A stretch of 64,000 nucleotides of DNA from Rhodovulum bhavnagarense (GCF_004343505.1 NZ_SLXU01000003.1:1-64000), one strand, 5' to 3'; numbered from the stretch's first letter, positions 8,046 to 17,987 are shown. Translations and numbers: made by a program. The notes: generated by a model from the letters alone, not told the origin.

Positions 8046-10732
8046 TCTCTTTCGATCTCCTGGTGGCGATCTGCCTGGTCTACGTGATCTTCCTGTTCGG
8101 CGTGGCCTTTTGGGCCGAGCGGCGGGCGGCGCGTGGCCAGGGCGGCTGGCTGCGATCGCCTGCGATCTACACGCTGTCGTTATCCGTCTATTGCACGGCA
8201 TGGACTTTTTACGGCGCCGTCGGCTATGCGGCGCGATCCGGCCTCGAATTCGTCACGATCTATCTCGGGCCCACGCTGATACTTGTCGGCTGGTGGTGGA
8301 CGTTGCGCAAACTGGTGCGGATTGCCAAGACACAGCGTATCACCTCTATCGCGGACCTGGTCTCGTCGCGCTATGGCAAGTCCAACATGCTGGGCGTCAT
8401 CGTGACACTGATCGCGGTGGTTGGCACGACGCCTTACATCGCGTTGCAACTGCAATCGGTCACCTTGTCATTCGCGGTCTTCGCGCCTGACGGGGTGGGA
8501 CCATGGCGCCCGACGGATCTCGATTCGGCCGCGTTGACGGTGGCGGTGGGGCTTGCGCTTTTCACGGTTCTGTTCGGCACGCGCAACCTGGATGCCAACG
8601 AACGTCATCATGGTGTGGTGACGGCGATTGCCGTCGAGGCGGTTGTCAAGCTGGTGGCGCTTCTGGCGGTGGGGATCTTCGTGGTTTGGGGGATCGCGGG
8701 GGGCGCCTCGGCGGTGCTTGAACGGATCGACACCTCTGGCCTGTCAGAGATGCCGATCCTGCCTGGACGCTGGATGGCTCTGACTTTCCTGGCGGCTGCC
8801 GCGATCCTGACCTTGCCGCGCATGTTCCAGGTGCTGGTGGTTGAAAACGAGGATGAACGCCATCTTGCCACCGCATCCTGGGCATTCCCGGCCTACCTGT
8901 TCCTGATGAGCCTGTTCGTGGTGCCCATCGCGGTGGTGGGCCTGGCAGAGATGCCCGCGGGGTCAAATCCCGACCTCTTCGTGCTGACGTTGCCCATGGC
9001 CCATGGGCGCGAGGGTCTGGCGACGCTTGCCTTTCTGGGCGGGTTTTCCTCGGCCACCTCGATGGTGATCGTGGCGGCGATCGCGTTGTCGACGATGGTG
9101 TCGAACCATATCGTGATGCCGCTTTTCCTGCACCTGACCCGCTCGGGCGCGACGATCTCGGGCGATGTGCGCAAGCTGGTGCTACGCGCGCGTCGGGTGT
9201 CGATCGGGGCAGTTCTGTTCCTTGGCTATCTCTATTACCGGCTGACCGGCGGTTCCGAGGCGCTGGCAGCCATCGGCTTGATCTCGTTTGCCGGCGTGGC
9301 GCAGGTTCTGCCCGCGCTCCTGGGGGCGGTCCTGTGGCGGGGGGCAACCCGAACCGGTGCGATCACGGGGCTGGTGGCGGGCTTTGTCGTCTGGGCCTAC
9401 ACCCTGTTCCTGCCGAGTTTCGGCGAAGGCGCGGTGATGGGCGCGCGGCTTTTGGCCGAGGGTCCGTGGGGGATCGGCTGGCTGCGCCCGCAGGCCCTGT
9501 TCGGCATGGCGGGATTGGACCCGCTTGTTCACGCGGTGGTGTTTTCCATGGCTGCCAATGTCCTGGTTTTCGTGCTCGTGTCTCTGTTCGATTTCCCATC
9601 GCCGATGGAGCGGCTCCAAGGTGCGCAATTCGTCAACGTGTTCGAGCATTCGACTGCCGCGCAGGGCTGGAGCCAGGGCCGCGCCGAGGCGGAAGACCTG
9701 CTGTTGATGGCCCAGCGTATCCTGGGGGCTGAGGATGCGCAGAGCCTGTTCCAGCGCGCTGCTGTTGCGCAGGGGCTTCAGGGCTATTTGCCAGAGATCA
9801 CGCCTGAATTCCTTCAAAGTCTGGAACGTATCCTTGCAGGATCGGTCGGCGCAGCCACTGCGCATGCCATGGTGGGCCAGATCGTGGGGCGTTCTTCGGT
9901 ATCGGTCGAAGACCTGATGAGGGTCGCCGACGAGACCGCGCAGATGATGGAATATTCCAGCCAGCTCGAGGCCAAGTCCGAGGAACTTGCCCGCACCGCC
10001 CGACAGTTGCGAGAGGCCAATGAAAAATTGACCGAACTTTCGGTGCAAAAGGATGCGTTTCTTAGCCAGATCAGTCATGAATTGCGTACGCCGATGACCT
10101 CGATCCGCGCATTTTCCGAGATACTCATGACTGGCGCGGACCTATCGTCTGGCGAGTTTCGGAACTATTCCCGTATTATTCACGAGGAAAGCCTGCGCCT
10201 GACCCGGTTGCTGGACGACCTTCTGGATCTCTCGGTGCTTGAAAACGGGCAGGTCACGCTGAATGCCCAGCCCGTAATGTTGCACGATCTGATCGAGCGG
10301 GCGGTCGTCGCGACCGCGCGCCTGCAAGGAGGGCAGGGGCTGATGATCCACCGCGACCCGGAAGCTGAACGGGTGGAACTGGTGACCGATGGCGACCGTC
10401 TGAGCCAGGTCTTTATCAACCTGATCTCGAATGCACAGAAATATTGCGATGCCGGGGCACCGGAACTGACGATCCGCGTGTGCCGGACCGACAGTGCCGT
10501 TGCGATCGATTTCATCGACAATGGCAGCGGTATCCCGCAGAAAAGCCAGGCGATCATCTTCGAGAAATTCGCGCGCCTTTCCGATCCGCGCTCGGCCGGT
10601 GGTGCGGGGCTGGGGCTTGCGATCTGCCGCGAGATCATGGTGCGGCTGGGTGGTTCGATCGTCTACCTCTCGGCACAGGGCGGTGCGGCATTCCGGCTGA
10701 CGCTGCCCTTGTCTTTGGCAGAAGCCGCCTGA
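8042..10732 (+). CDS. Sodium/solute symporter-fused sensor histidine kinase (CbrA/CrbS-like)
   Basis: An 896-residue protein. Residues ~1-520 are a multi-helix SSS-family (PutP/ActP-like) transporter domain. A linker and a coiled-coil (~635-670, rich in E, L and R) follow, then HisKA with SHELRTPMTS (H679), and a HATPase with NLISNAQKY, DNGSGIP and GAGLGLAICREI. This is the architecture of CbrA and CrbS, which control carbon and acetate use in gammaproteobacteria; I see no PAS domain here. The likely phosphate acceptor is the receiver protein two genes upstream. Given acs and the short-chain acyl regulator nearby, acetate or a related acid is a reasonable guess for the stimulus. Confidence 0.9.
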   Translation: MISFDLLVAICLVYVIFLFGVAFWAERRAARGQGGWLRSPAIYTLSLSVYCTAWTFYGAVGYAARSGLEFVTIYLGPTLILVGWWWTLRKLVRIAKTQRITSIADLVSSRYGKSNMLGVIVTLIAVVGTTPYIALQLQSVTLSFAVFAPDGVGPWRPTDLDSAALTVAVGLALFTVLFGTRNLDANERHHGVVTAIAVEAVVKLVALLAVGIFVVWGIAGGASAVLERIDTSGLSEMPILPGRWMALTFLAAAAILTLPRMFQVLVVENEDERHLATASWAFPAYLFLMSLFVVPIAVVGLAEMPAGSNPDLFVLTLPMAHGREGLATLAFLGGFSSATSMVIVAAIALSTMVSNHIVMPLFLHLTRSGATISGDVRKLVLRARRVSIGAVLFLGYLYYRLTGGSEALAAIGLISFAGVAQVLPALLGAVLWRGATRTGAITGLVAGFVVWAYTLFLPSFGEGAVMGARLLAEGPWGIGWLRPQALFGMAGLDPLVHAVVFSMAANVLVFVLVSLFDFPSPMERLQGAQFVNVFEHSTAAQGWSQGRAEAEDLLLMAQRILGAEDAQSLFQRAAVAQGLQGYLPEITPEFLQSLERILAGSVGAATAHAMVGQIVGRSSVSVEDLMRVADETAQMMEYSSQLEAKSEELARTARQLREANEKLTELSVQKDAFLSQISHELRTPMTSIRAFSEILMTGADLSSGEFRNYSRIIHEESLRLTRLLDDLLDLSVLENGQVTLNAQPVMLHDLIERAVVATARLQGGQGLMIHRDPEAERVELVTDGDRLSQVFINLISNAQKYCDAGAPELTIRVCRTDSAVAIDFIDNGSGIPQKSQAIIFEKFARLSDPRSAGGAGLGLAICREIMVRLGGSIVYLSAQGGAAFRLTLPLSLAEAA

Positions 10733-10742
10733 CGGGAACGTT

Positions 10743-11780
10743 TTGTCAACCCTGCCGCGGATAGACGGGGATGAACCCCGCATCCATGGGCCGACCATGA
10801 TAGACGACACGCATCGCGCCATTCTCAAACGCATCACCGCGCCCCCCGCCGATACCGACCCGGCGGGGGATGCCGCGGCCTTGGCGCAGGCCCTGCGCGT
10901 GGCGGCGATGCGCGCGGGGCAGGGTGGCTATGGGCTTATGCTGTCGGTAGAGGACGCAACGGTAGACGAAACCGATCTTGCCGGTCTGGCCGGCGAGATG
11001 ACGGAGAATTCCCTCGGCGTTTTGCTGGACGCTGAGAACGGGGGCGGGGGGCTGGCTGTTTTTTCGGCGGACCTGGCGCTCATGCTTGTGGAATGGCGCC
11101 TGACCGGCGCGCTGGCAGAGGTCGCACCGTCGCCGCGCCCGATGACCCCCACCGATGCGGCGATCCTGGCCGATTTCACCGACCCGTTGCTTACCGCTCT
11201 CGCGGCCGAAACCGGTGCCGATTGGGCAAGGGGCTTTGTCCAGGGGGCCGTTCTGGAGGATGCGCGGCATGTCGTCTTGCGGATGGCACGGGGCGATTAT
11301 CGCGCGCTGCGCCTTTCCTTGTCGACCGTGGCGGGCGCGCGGTGCGGGACGCTTGTGCTGGCATTGCCCGGACTTCGCGCAGGCGATGGGGCCAGCCCGG
11401 CGCAGGGGGCGCCTATCTGCGGGGCGCCCGCGACGCTGGACGAGGGCGTGCTGGCCGCTGGCCTGTCGCTTCGCGCCGTGTTGTGGCGGTTGCGGATGCC
11501 TGCGGCGGCGGTCGGGCGGTTGGGGGCGGGCGATAGGCTGGTGATACCTGCCGCGGCCATCGCGCGCTTGCGACTGGAAACACCGGCGGGCCACCTGGTC
11601 GCGCGGGGACGTCTTGGCCAGTCCGCGGGAGAGCGGGCGGTGCGGATTGAAAGGCCGGATCGGGCCGGATCGGGCCTGTCGCCGTCGACAATGCAAGACG
11701 ATCCATCCTTGCCCGCCGCCCCGTATGCACCGACCCCGTGCGCTCCCACCTCGCGCGCCTTGCCCGAAAGCGGCAGGTAA
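10743..11780 (+). CDS. FliM/SPOA-domain protein, flagellar-switch-like
   Basis: A 345-residue protein if it starts at the TTG just after the kinase; an in-frame ATG (MIDDTHRAILKR) lies at 10797. The C-terminal region (~250-310) resembles a SPOA/FliN surface: RLRMPAAAVGRLGAGDRLVIP then VARGRLGQSAGERAVRIE. The central part (PMTPTDAAILADFTDPLL...) resembles the FliM CheC-like middle domain. No other flagellar gene is visible. It is cotranscribed with the two-component genes, so it may connect the receiver to a motor-like target, but this is inference. Confidence 0.6.
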   Translation: MSTLPRIDGDEPRIHGPTMIDDTHRAILKRITAPPADTDPAGDAAALAQALRVAAMRAGQGGYGLMLSVEDATVDETDLAGLAGEMTENSLGVLLDAENGGGGLAVFSADLALMLVEWRLTGALAEVAPSPRPMTPTDAAILADFTDPLLTALAAETGADWARGFVQGAVLEDARHVVLRMARGDYRALRLSLSTVAGARCGTLVLALPGLRAGDGASPAQGAPICGAPATLDEGVLAAGLSLRAVLWRLRMPAAAVGRLGAGDRLVIPAAAIARLRLETPAGHLVARGRLGQSAGERAVRIERPDRAGSGLSPSTMQDDPSLPAAPYAPTPCAPTSRALPESGR

Positions 11781-11858
11781 AAAGGCGGGCCGCGTCGTGA
11801 CGCAGCCGCTCCTCCAGCGTTTTTGATCTGGATCATCCACGCTGAAGCGCGCCACTGT

Positions 11859-11880
11859 TACATTCAAAACCAAGAATGTA
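11859..11880. promoter_or_regulatory. SqrR/BigR-type operator (TACATTC-N8-GAATGTA)
   Basis: A perfect 7-bp inverted repeat with an 8-bp spacer, 15 bp before the pmpA-like ATG. The core ATTC-N8-GAAT is the operator described for the persulfide-responsive ArsR-family repressors SqrR, BigR and YgaV. The regulator itself is not in this window. Binding here would block transcription or initiation of the YeeE/YedE pair until sulfide or persulfide rises. Confidence 0.75.
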
Positions 11881-11895
11881 AATGGGAGGTAACCT

Positions 11896-12447
11896 ATGGT
11901 CATGAACTGGAAATACGGCGGGCTCGCGCTCGGCCTTGTGTTTTTCCTGGCGGTGCTGCTGGTCAAACCGATCGGGGTTTCCACGCAGTTCGTCATCCTC
12001 GACGGTATCCTTTGGGACATGCAGAACCCCGATATCGTCACCCAGACCGACGAGGGCTATACATCGACGAATGCCTATCTTGCCAAGTCGGGCGGCAAGT
12101 ACGCCAAATCTGTGGCCAACCCGATCAACTATTCGTTCGTATTCGTCGGCGCGATGATGCTGGGCGCGTTGATTTCGACGATCCTGCGGAACAGCGTCCC
12201 GAAAGGCGAGCGCATGGTGCCCTCGATCTGGCGGGCAAATTACGGCGGCAACGTGCTGAAACGCTGGCTGGTTGCCTTTGCGGGTGGGTTCATCGTCCTT
12301 TACGGCGCGCGCCTTGCGGGGGGCTGCACCTCTGGGCACATGATGTCGGGCATGTCACAGACCGCGGTCTCTGGATATGTTTTTGCGCTGGGTGCGTTCA
12401 TCTCGGCCTTTACCACCGCCCTGATCATGTTCAAGCAGGAGGGCTGA
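11896..12447 (+). CDS. YeeE/YedE-family sulfur transporter, first half (PmpA-like)
   Basis: A 183-residue membrane protein with four or five helices and the conserved GGCTSGHMMSG motif, whose cysteine is the sulfur-relay residue known from YeeE (thiosulfate transporter). A GGGAGG site precedes the ATG. The second half follows 3 bp later, giving the split two-gene form called PmpA/PmpB. Probable role: movement of sulfane sulfur or thiosulfate across the inner membrane. A ~60-residue periplasmic segment (~30-75) lies between the first two helices. Confidence 0.85.
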   Translation: MVMNWKYGGLALGLVFFLAVLLVKPIGVSTQFVILDGILWDMQNPDIVTQTDEGYTSTNAYLAKSGGKYAKSVANPINYSFVFVGAMMLGALISTILRNSVPKGERMVPSIWRANYGGNVLKRWLVAFAGGFIVLYGARLAGGCTSGHMMSGMSQTAVSGYVFALGAFISAFTTALIMFKQEG

Positions 12448-12450
12448 GCC

Positions 12451-13038
12451 ATGCTGACAATCACTCTTGCCATCGTGATCGGCGCGGCGTTCGGTTTCGT
12501 CCTGGACAGGATCGGTGCGACCAATCCCAACTGGATCGGCCGGATGCTGAACCTGACCAACCTGCACCTGATGAAAACCATCCTCCTGGCCATCGGGGTT
12601 GCCTCTGTCCTGACCTTTGGCGGACAGATGCTTGGCCTGGTCGATGTCGGTCACATGTCGGTCAAGACAGCCTATGTCGGGGTGTTCATCGGTGGTCTGA
12701 TGCTGGGGCTGGGCTGGGCCGCTTCGGGCTTTTGTCCCGGAACCGGTCTTTGCGCGGCGGCCGTGGGCCGGATCGACGCGCTGTTCTTCGTGGCGGGCGG
12801 TCTGCTTGGGGCGGCGGCCTACATGCTGAGCTATCCCGTCTGGAAAGGACTGGGCCTGCTTGAGGGGCAGGCCTGGACATTGGGCACGGTGCCGGGTGCC
12901 GACTATCCGGCGGCTTTTCCGACCCTGCCTGGCGATCTCGCGGGCATCGCGATCGGTGCGGCCTTCATCGTGATTGCCTTCATCCTTCCGCGCCGTTTTT
13001 CGCGCAAGCGGGCCCCTGCGGGCGAGGCGATCGAGTAA
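12451..13038 (+). CDS. YeeE/YedE-family sulfur transporter, second half (PmpB-like)
   Basis: A 195-residue membrane protein with the second YeeE cysteine motif, GFCPGTGLCAAAVGR. A short loop near residues 130-160 (EGQAWTLGTVPGADYP) separates the last helices, and the C-terminus is basic. It lies 3 bp after its partner and is closed by a strong terminator. The pair would form one pseudosymmetric transporter under the SqrR-type operator. Confidence 0.85.
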   Translation: MLTITLAIVIGAAFGFVLDRIGATNPNWIGRMLNLTNLHLMKTILLAIGVASVLTFGGQMLGLVDVGHMSVKTAYVGVFIGGLMLGLGWAASGFCPGTGLCAAAVGRIDALFFVAGGLLGAAAYMLSYPVWKGLGLLEGQAWTLGTVPGADYPAAFPTLPGDLAGIAIGAAFIVIAFILPRRFSRKRAPAGEAIE

Positions 13039-13064
13039 GATCCGCAACCTGGTTCAAGACATGC

Positions 13065-13096
13065 ACGCCGCGGAGCCTCGGGTCCGCGGCGTTTTT
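13065..13096 (+). terminator. Rho-independent terminator after pmpAB-like pair
   Basis: Ten-base perfect stem ACGCCGCGGA/TCCGCGGCGT with an 8-base loop, followed by a T run. It separates the sulfur transporter from xdhC. Confidence 0.9.
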
Positions 13097-13151
13097 GCGT
13101 GCTGGCCCCGTGCCGCGCGGTAGGGCACAATCGGGAAAGGGAGGATGAGGG

Positions 13152-14138
13152 ATGAGGCAGAGCGATCATGACGCGATCCCCGAGATCGCGTTGGCCTGGC
13201 ACCGCGCCGGACAGGGTGCAGTGCTGGCTACGGTAGTGGAAACCTGGGGCAGCGCCCCCCGCGGCGTGGGTAGTCAGTTGGCCGTATCGGGGGCGGGTGA
13301 CATGGCAGGATCGGTCTCGGGGGGGTGCGTCGAGGGTGCGGTTGTCGCCGAGGCGGTCGAGGCTTTGGCCGATGGTCGCTTGCGCCTACTGGAGTTCGGT
13401 GTCAGCGATCAGGATGCCTTTGCCGTAGGTCTGGCTTGCGGCGGGCGCATCCGCGTGCTGGTGGAACCCGTGGGCGTGGTTCTGCCCGAGCCGATACTGG
13501 CCGCCCTGGTCGAGGCCCGCGCCGCGCGCCGCGCCATCGCCTATCTTGTCGATCCGGCGGGAGGGGCGCGGCGGCTGGCCGGGCCGGAGGACGAAGCCCT
13601 GGGTACTGCAATCGCCCAGCGGATGCGTGCGGACCAATCGGGTTTCGAGGGGGACTGTTTCGTGCATGTGCATAATCCGCCACTGCGCCTTGCCGTCGTC
13701 GGTGCGGTCCATATCGCGCAGACGCTGGTGCCGATGGCGCGTCTCGCCGGGCTCGTGCCAACGCTGATCGACCCGCGCCCGGCCTTTGCCTCAGATGTCC
13801 GGTTTCCCGGCGAGTCGATTCTCGAAGACTGGCCCGACGCGGCGCTGGCCGCCCACGGACTGGATGCGCGCAGCGCGGTGGTGACCTTGACCCATGACCC
13901 CAAGCTCGACGATCCGGCAATCCTGGCCGCGCTCGGGTCCGAGGTCTTTTACCTGGGCTGCCTGGGATCGAGGCGCACCCATGCCGGGCGGGTGGCGAGA
14001 CTGCGCGAGGCGGGCGTCGCGCCGGAACGGATCGCGCGCATTCACGCGCCCGTGGGCCTGGATATCGGGGCAAGAACGCCGGCCGAAATCGCGGTTTCGA
14101 TCCTGGCCGAAATCGTCGAACGGCAGCGCAAGGGCTGA
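13152..14138 (+). CDS. XdhC/CoxI-family molybdoenzyme maturation protein
   Basis: A 328-residue protein with an N-terminal XdhC/CoxI domain ([16 protein letters not shown] then [13 protein letters not shown]) and a C-terminal Rossmann XdhC_C domain ([15 protein letters not shown]). XdhC-family proteins bind molybdenum cofactor and help its sulfuration and insertion into xanthine-oxidase-type enzymes. It lies 132 bp before coxS-like and in the same direction, so it most likely matures that enzyme. GGGAGG precedes the start. Confidence 0.9.
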   Translation: MRQSDHDAIPEIALAWHRAGQGAVLATVVETWGSAPRGVGSQLAVSGAGDMAGSVSGGCVEGAVVAEAVEALADGRLRLLEFGVSDQDAFAVGLACGGRIRVLVEPVGVVLPEPILAALVEARAARRAIAYLVDPAGGARRLAGPEDEALGTAIAQRMRADQSGFEGDCFVHVHNPPLRLAVVGAVHIAQTLVPMARLAGLVPTLIDPRPAFASDVRFPGESILEDWPDAALAAHGLDARSAVVTLTHDPKLDDPAILAALGSEVFYLGCLGSRRTHAGRVARLREAGVAPERIARIHAPVGLDIGARTPAEIAVSILAEIVERQRKG

Positions 14139-14167
14139 TCCGGCGGGCCCTGCCGCGACCGGGCAAT

Positions 14168-14187
14168 GGGTATTTGGGCCAAGAAGA
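14168..14187. repeat. Half copy of GGGTATTT...CCAAGAAGAA element
   Basis: This 20-base stretch matches one arm of the large hairpin at 25004-25057, with GGG in place of TTA in the middle. It sits between xdhC and coxS with no partner arm. I know this motif as a common intergenic element in Rhodobacterales. Confidence 0.6.
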
Positions 14188-14270
14188 ACGGGAGGGCCGG
14201 TGCCGAAATTGAGCGGTTCTCAAACCGTACCCCCCGTGCTTTACTCTTTTGCATGACAGGGAGGAGAGCG

Positions 14271-14756
14271 ATGACCAAGGTCACGATGACCGTGAACGGC
14301 AAGGCCGTTTGCGGGGAGGTTGAGGGGCGCACGCTGCTTGTGCAGTTCCTGCGCGAACGGCTAGGGCTGACTGGTACCCATGTGGGGTGTGATACCAGCC
14401 AGTGCGGGGCTTGCGTGGTGCATGTGGATGGCAGGGCGGTGAAATCCTGCACCATGCTTGCGCTGGAGGCCGAGGGGGCCGAGGTGACGACGATCGAGGG
14501 TATGGCGGATGCCGATGGCGGGCTGTCGTCTCTCCAGCAGGCGTTCCAGGATCATCACGGTTTGCAATGCGGGTTCTGCACACCGGGAATGGTGATGTCG
14601 GCAGCAGCACTGCTGGCGGAAAATCCTCGCCCCAGCGAGGCCGAGATCCGTGGTTACCTGTCGGGTAATATCTGCCGCTGCACGGGCTATCACAACATCG
14701 TCAAGGCGATCATGGCGGCATCGGGCCAGGACGTGAGCGCCATCGCCGCCGAATAG
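14271..14756 (+). CDS. CoxS-like [2Fe-2S] subunit of molybdenum hydroxylase
   Basis: A 161-residue iron-sulfur subunit. The plant-type ferredoxin cluster ligands are C40, C45, C48 ([10 protein letters not shown]) and C60; the second cluster uses CGFC and CRCTGY. I start it at [10 protein letters not shown], four bases after a GGGAGGAG site, although the frame is open further upstream. It passes electrons between the Mo site (CoxL-like) and FAD (CoxM-like). Confidence 0.92.
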   Translation: MTKVTMTVNGKAVCGEVEGRTLLVQFLRERLGLTGTHVGCDTSQCGACVVHVDGRAVKSCTMLALEAEGAEVTTIEGMADADGGLSSLQQAFQDHHGLQCGFCTPGMVMSAAALLAENPRPSEAEIRGYLSGNICRCTGYHNIVKAIMAASGQDVSAIAAE

Positions 14757-14802
14757 GCGGCCGCGCGGGCGGGGAGGTCCGCGTCAAAAGGGAGGATAAG
14801 AC

Positions 14803-17169
14803 ATGCCGAAAGATCACGGCATCGGGGCGCCGTCCAAGCGCCGCGAGGATGTGCGGTTCCTGACGGGGCAGGGCCGCTATACCGACGATATAAATCTGCA
14901 CGGGCAGGCCCATGCGGTTTTCGTGCGTAGCCAGGTGGCCCATGGGCGCCTGAACGGCCTTGACACTACGGCCGCCGCGGCCATGCCCGGTGTGATCCGC
15001 GTCTTTACCGGCGCGGATTTCGCGGGGGTGGGCGGTCTGCCCTGCGGCTGGCAGGTGACCGACCGGCATGGGCAACCGATGCAGGAACCCGCCCATCCGG
15101 TGCTTGCCCAGGGAAAGGTGCGCCATGTCGGCGATCCCATCGCCGTTGTCGTCGCCGAAACGCTGGAGCAGGCGCGCGACGCCGCCGAGGCGGTCGAGGT
15201 CGATGTCGAGGAATTGGAGCCGGTTCTGGACATGAAGGCGGCGCTGTCGGATGGCGCGCCGCTGGTCCATGACGATCTGACCAGCAACCTGTGCTATGAC
15301 TGGGGTTTTGTCGAAGAGAACCGCGAGGCGGTGAACGCGGCCTTTGAAAAGGCGCATCACGTCACCAAACTGGAACTGGTCAACCAGCGCCTTGTGCCCA
15401 ACGCGATGGAGCCGCGGGTCGCCGTGGGCGACTATAACACGGGCACCGGCGACTCCACGCTTTATACAACCAGCCAGAACCCGCATGTTATCCGCCTGCT
15501 GATGGGCGCTTTCGTGCTGGGTATCCCGGAACACAAGCTGCGCGTCGTGGCCCCGGATGTGGGTGGGGGTTTTGGCTCCAAGATCTTCCACTATGCCGAA
15601 GAGGCATTCTGTACCTTCGCGGCCAAGGCCCTGCGGCGGCCGGTGAAATGGACCTGCACCCGGTCGGAGAGTTTCATCACCGATGCCCATGGGCGCGACC
15701 ACGTTACCAGGATCGAGCTGGCGCTGGATGCAGAGGGGAATTTTCAGGCGATCCGCACCGAAACCCACGCGAATATGGGGGCCTACCTGTCGACCTTTGC
15801 GCCGTCTGTGCCAACGTGGCTGCATGGCACGCTGATGGCTGGCAATTACAAGACGCCGCTGATCTACGTGAACGTCAAGGCGGTGTTTACCAATACCGTG
15901 CCGGTCGATGCTTATCGCGGGGCCGGGCGGCCGGAGGCGACCTATCAACTGGAACGGCTTATCGACAAGGCCGCGCGCGAGCTGGGCATGGACCCGATCG
16001 AGATCCGGCGCAGGAATTTCATTACCGAGTTTCCCTACGCCACGCCCGTGGCCGTCGAATATGACACCGGCGATTACAACGCCACGCTGGACAAGCTTAT
16101 CGAGATTGCCGACCTCGCCGGGTTCGATGCGCGACTGGCCGAGAGCAAGGCACGGGGCAGGCTGCGAGGCCTGGGGATCAATTGCTATATCGAGGCTTGT
16201 GGGATCGCGCCCAGCCATCTGGTGGGGCAACTGGGTGCGCGTGCGGGGCTTTACGAATCCGCCACGGTGCGTGTGAACGCGACCGGCGGGCTGGTGGTGA
16301 TGACCGGCAGCCACTCGCATGGGCAGGGGCACGAGACCTCCTTCGCGCAGGTGGTGGCCGACATGATCGGCATCGACGAGAACATGGTCGAGATTGTCCA
16401 TGGCGACACCGCCAACACGCCGATGGGCATGGGGACCTATGGGTCCCGCTCGCTGGCCGTGGGTGGCAGCGCCATGGTGCGCGCCACCGAAAAGATCATC
16501 GCCAAGGCGAAGAAGATCGCCGCTCACCTGATGGAGGCCAGCCCGGAGGATATCGAACTCAAGGACGGCGCGTTTACCGTGGCGGGCACCGATAGGTCGG
16601 TGGCCTGGGGTGACGTGACGCTCGCGGCCTACGTGCCCCACAACTACCCGCTGGAGGAACTGGAGCCGGGGCTGGAGGAAACCGCGTTTTACGATCCCAA
16701 CAACTTTACCTATCCGGCCGGGGCCTATGCCTGTGAGGTCGAGGTGGACCCCGAGACCGGCAAGGTCACGGTCGAGCGTTTTGCCGCCGCTGACGATTTC
16801 GGCAATATCGTCAATCCGATGATCGTCGACGGCCAGGTGCATGGCGGCATCGCGCAAGGTATCGGCCAGGCGCTTCTTGAGCGGGCCGTCTATGACGAGT
16901 ACGGGCAATTGCTGTCGGGGTCGTACATGGATTACGCCATGCCGCGAGCCGATGACATGCCGTTTTTCACCGTCGATCATTCCTGTCAGACCCCCTGCAC
17001 CCATAATCCTCTCGGGGTGAAGGGGTGCGGCGAGGCCGGCGCCATAGGTAGCCCGCCGGCCGTGGCCAATGCCGTGGTGGATGCCTTGCAACGGGCTGGC
17101 CATGCCAGCGTCACCCATATCGACATGCCGCTGACGCCCGCGCGCGTCTGGGCGGCCATGCAGGGCTGA
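14803..17169 (+). CDS. CoxL-like molybdopterin subunit, form II (substrate unknown)
   Basis: Large catalytic subunit of 788 residues in the xanthine oxidase family. The active-site loop reads AYRGAGR (370-376), the form II signature, not the AYRCSFR of true aerobic CO dehydrogenase, so the copper-binding cysteine is absent. The catalytic glutamate is E744 in GCGEAGA. It is commonly annotated as carbon monoxide dehydrogenase, which the missing Cys argues against. More likely it hydroxylates an aldehyde or N-heterocycle. It sits between CoxS- and CoxM-like subunits. Confidence 0.9.
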   Translation: MPKDHGIGAPSKRREDVRFLTGQGRYTDDINLHGQAHAVFVRSQVAHGRLNGLDTTAAAAMPGVIRVFTGADFAGVGGLPCGWQVTDRHGQPMQEPAHPVLAQGKVRHVGDPIAVVVAETLEQARDAAEAVEVDVEELEPVLDMKAALSDGAPLVHDDLTSNLCYDWGFVEENREAVNAAFEKAHHVTKLELVNQRLVPNAMEPRVAVGDYNTGTGDSTLYTTSQNPHVIRLLMGAFVLGIPEHKLRVVAPDVGGGFGSKIFHYAEEAFCTFAAKALRRPVKWTCTRSESFITDAHGRDHVTRIELALDAEGNFQAIRTETHANMGAYLSTFAPSVPTWLHGTLMAGNYKTPLIYVNVKAVFTNTVPVDAYRGAGRPEATYQLERLIDKAARELGMDPIEIRRRNFITEFPYATPVAVEYDTGDYNATLDKLIEIADLAGFDARLAESKARGRLRGLGINCYIEACGIAPSHLVGQLGARAGLYESATVRVNATGGLVVMTGSHSHGQGHETSFAQVVADMIGIDENMVEIVHGDTANTPMGMGTYGSRSLAVGGSAMVRATEKIIAKAKKIAAHLMEASPEDIELKDGAFTVAGTDRSVAWGDVTLAAYVPHNYPLEELEPGLEETAFYDPNNFTYPAGAYACEVEVDPETGKVTVERFAAADDFGNIVNPMIVDGQVHGGIAQGIGQALLERAVYDEYGQLLSGSYMDYAMPRADDMPFFTVDHSCQTPCTHNPLGVKGCGEAGAIGSPPAVANAVVDALQRAGHASVTHIDMPLTPARVWAAMQG

Positions 17170-17179
17170 GGAGGACATC

Positions 17180-17971
17180 ATGTATTCAGTCGAATTCGAC
17201 CGTCCCGCGACGCTGGAGGCCGCGCTTGCCGGGCTCAAGGCAGAGGACGCGCAGGCACTCTCGGGGGGGCAGACGCTGATCCCGACACTGAAACAGCGTC
17301 TCGCGCAGCCTTCGAAACTGGTCAGCCTGACCGCCATTCCGTCCTTGCAGGGGATATGCGTGGCCGATGACGGGATGCTTTGCATCGGGGCGACGACGAC
17401 GCATGCCACGGTTGCAGCCGAGGCGGGGGCGCATTACCCCGCGCTGGCCCGCCTTGCAGCGCAGATCGGCGACCCGGCGGTGCGTAACCGCGGGACCATC
17501 GGGGGCAGTCTTGCCAATAACGACCCGTCGGCCTGTTATCCGGCGGCGGTGCTGGCCTCTGGGGCGTTGATCAGGACCAACGCGCGTGACATCGCGGCCG
17601 ATGACTATTTCGAGGGCATGTTCGCCACCGCCTTGCAAGAGGGCGAGATTATCACCGAGATCCGCTTCCCGATCCCCGAGGCGGCCGCTTACATGAAATT
17701 CGCGCAACCCGCCTCACGCTTTGCACTGGTGGGGGTCTTCGTGGCGAAGACCGCCGGCGGGGTCCGCGTGGCAGTAACCGGCGCCTCCGAAGAGGGCGTG
17801 TTCCGCTGGGGCGCGGCCGAAGAGGCGCTGTCGGCGGATTTCAGCGCCGGGGCCATTGCGGGGCTCAGCCTGCCCGCTGACGACATGATCGACGATCTGC
17901 ACGGCACGCCCGACTATCGCGCGCATCTGGTCAAGGTGATGACCGGCCGTGCCGTAAGCGCCGCACAATAG
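17180..17971 (+). CDS. CoxM-like FAD-binding subunit of molybdenum hydroxylase
   Basis: A 263-residue FAD subunit with both flavin motifs, SGGQT (28-32) and TIGG (106-109), and the CO_deh_flav_C-type C-terminus. It follows coxL-like after 10 bp with a GGAGGA ribosome site. The gene order here is S-L-M; the well-studied coxMSL operon has M first. No CoxD/E/F-type maturation genes are present; only XdhC upstream. Confidence 0.92.
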   Translation: MYSVEFDRPATLEAALAGLKAEDAQALSGGQTLIPTLKQRLAQPSKLVSLTAIPSLQGICVADDGMLCIGATTTHATVAAEAGAHYPALARLAAQIGDPAVRNRGTIGGSLANNDPSACYPAAVLASGALIRTNARDIAADDYFEGMFATALQEGEIITEIRFPIPEAAAYMKFAQPASRFALVGVFVAKTAGGVRVAVTGASEEGVFRWGAAEEALSADFSAGAIAGLSLPADDMIDDLHGTPDYRAHLVKVMTGRAVSAAQ

Positions 17972-17987
17972 TGCGCTGGACCAAAAA

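Noticed and set aside
14803-17169. Calling the CoxL-like subunit true carbon monoxide dehydrogenase
   Set aside because: The loop is AYRGAGR without the copper-binding cysteine of AYRCSFR.
14710-17409. A very long open frame on the opposite strand of the CoxL-like gene
   Set aside because: High-GC shadow of the coding strand. The top-strand product has full catalytic motifs, while the opposite translation shows no domain and a composition expected from complementary codons.
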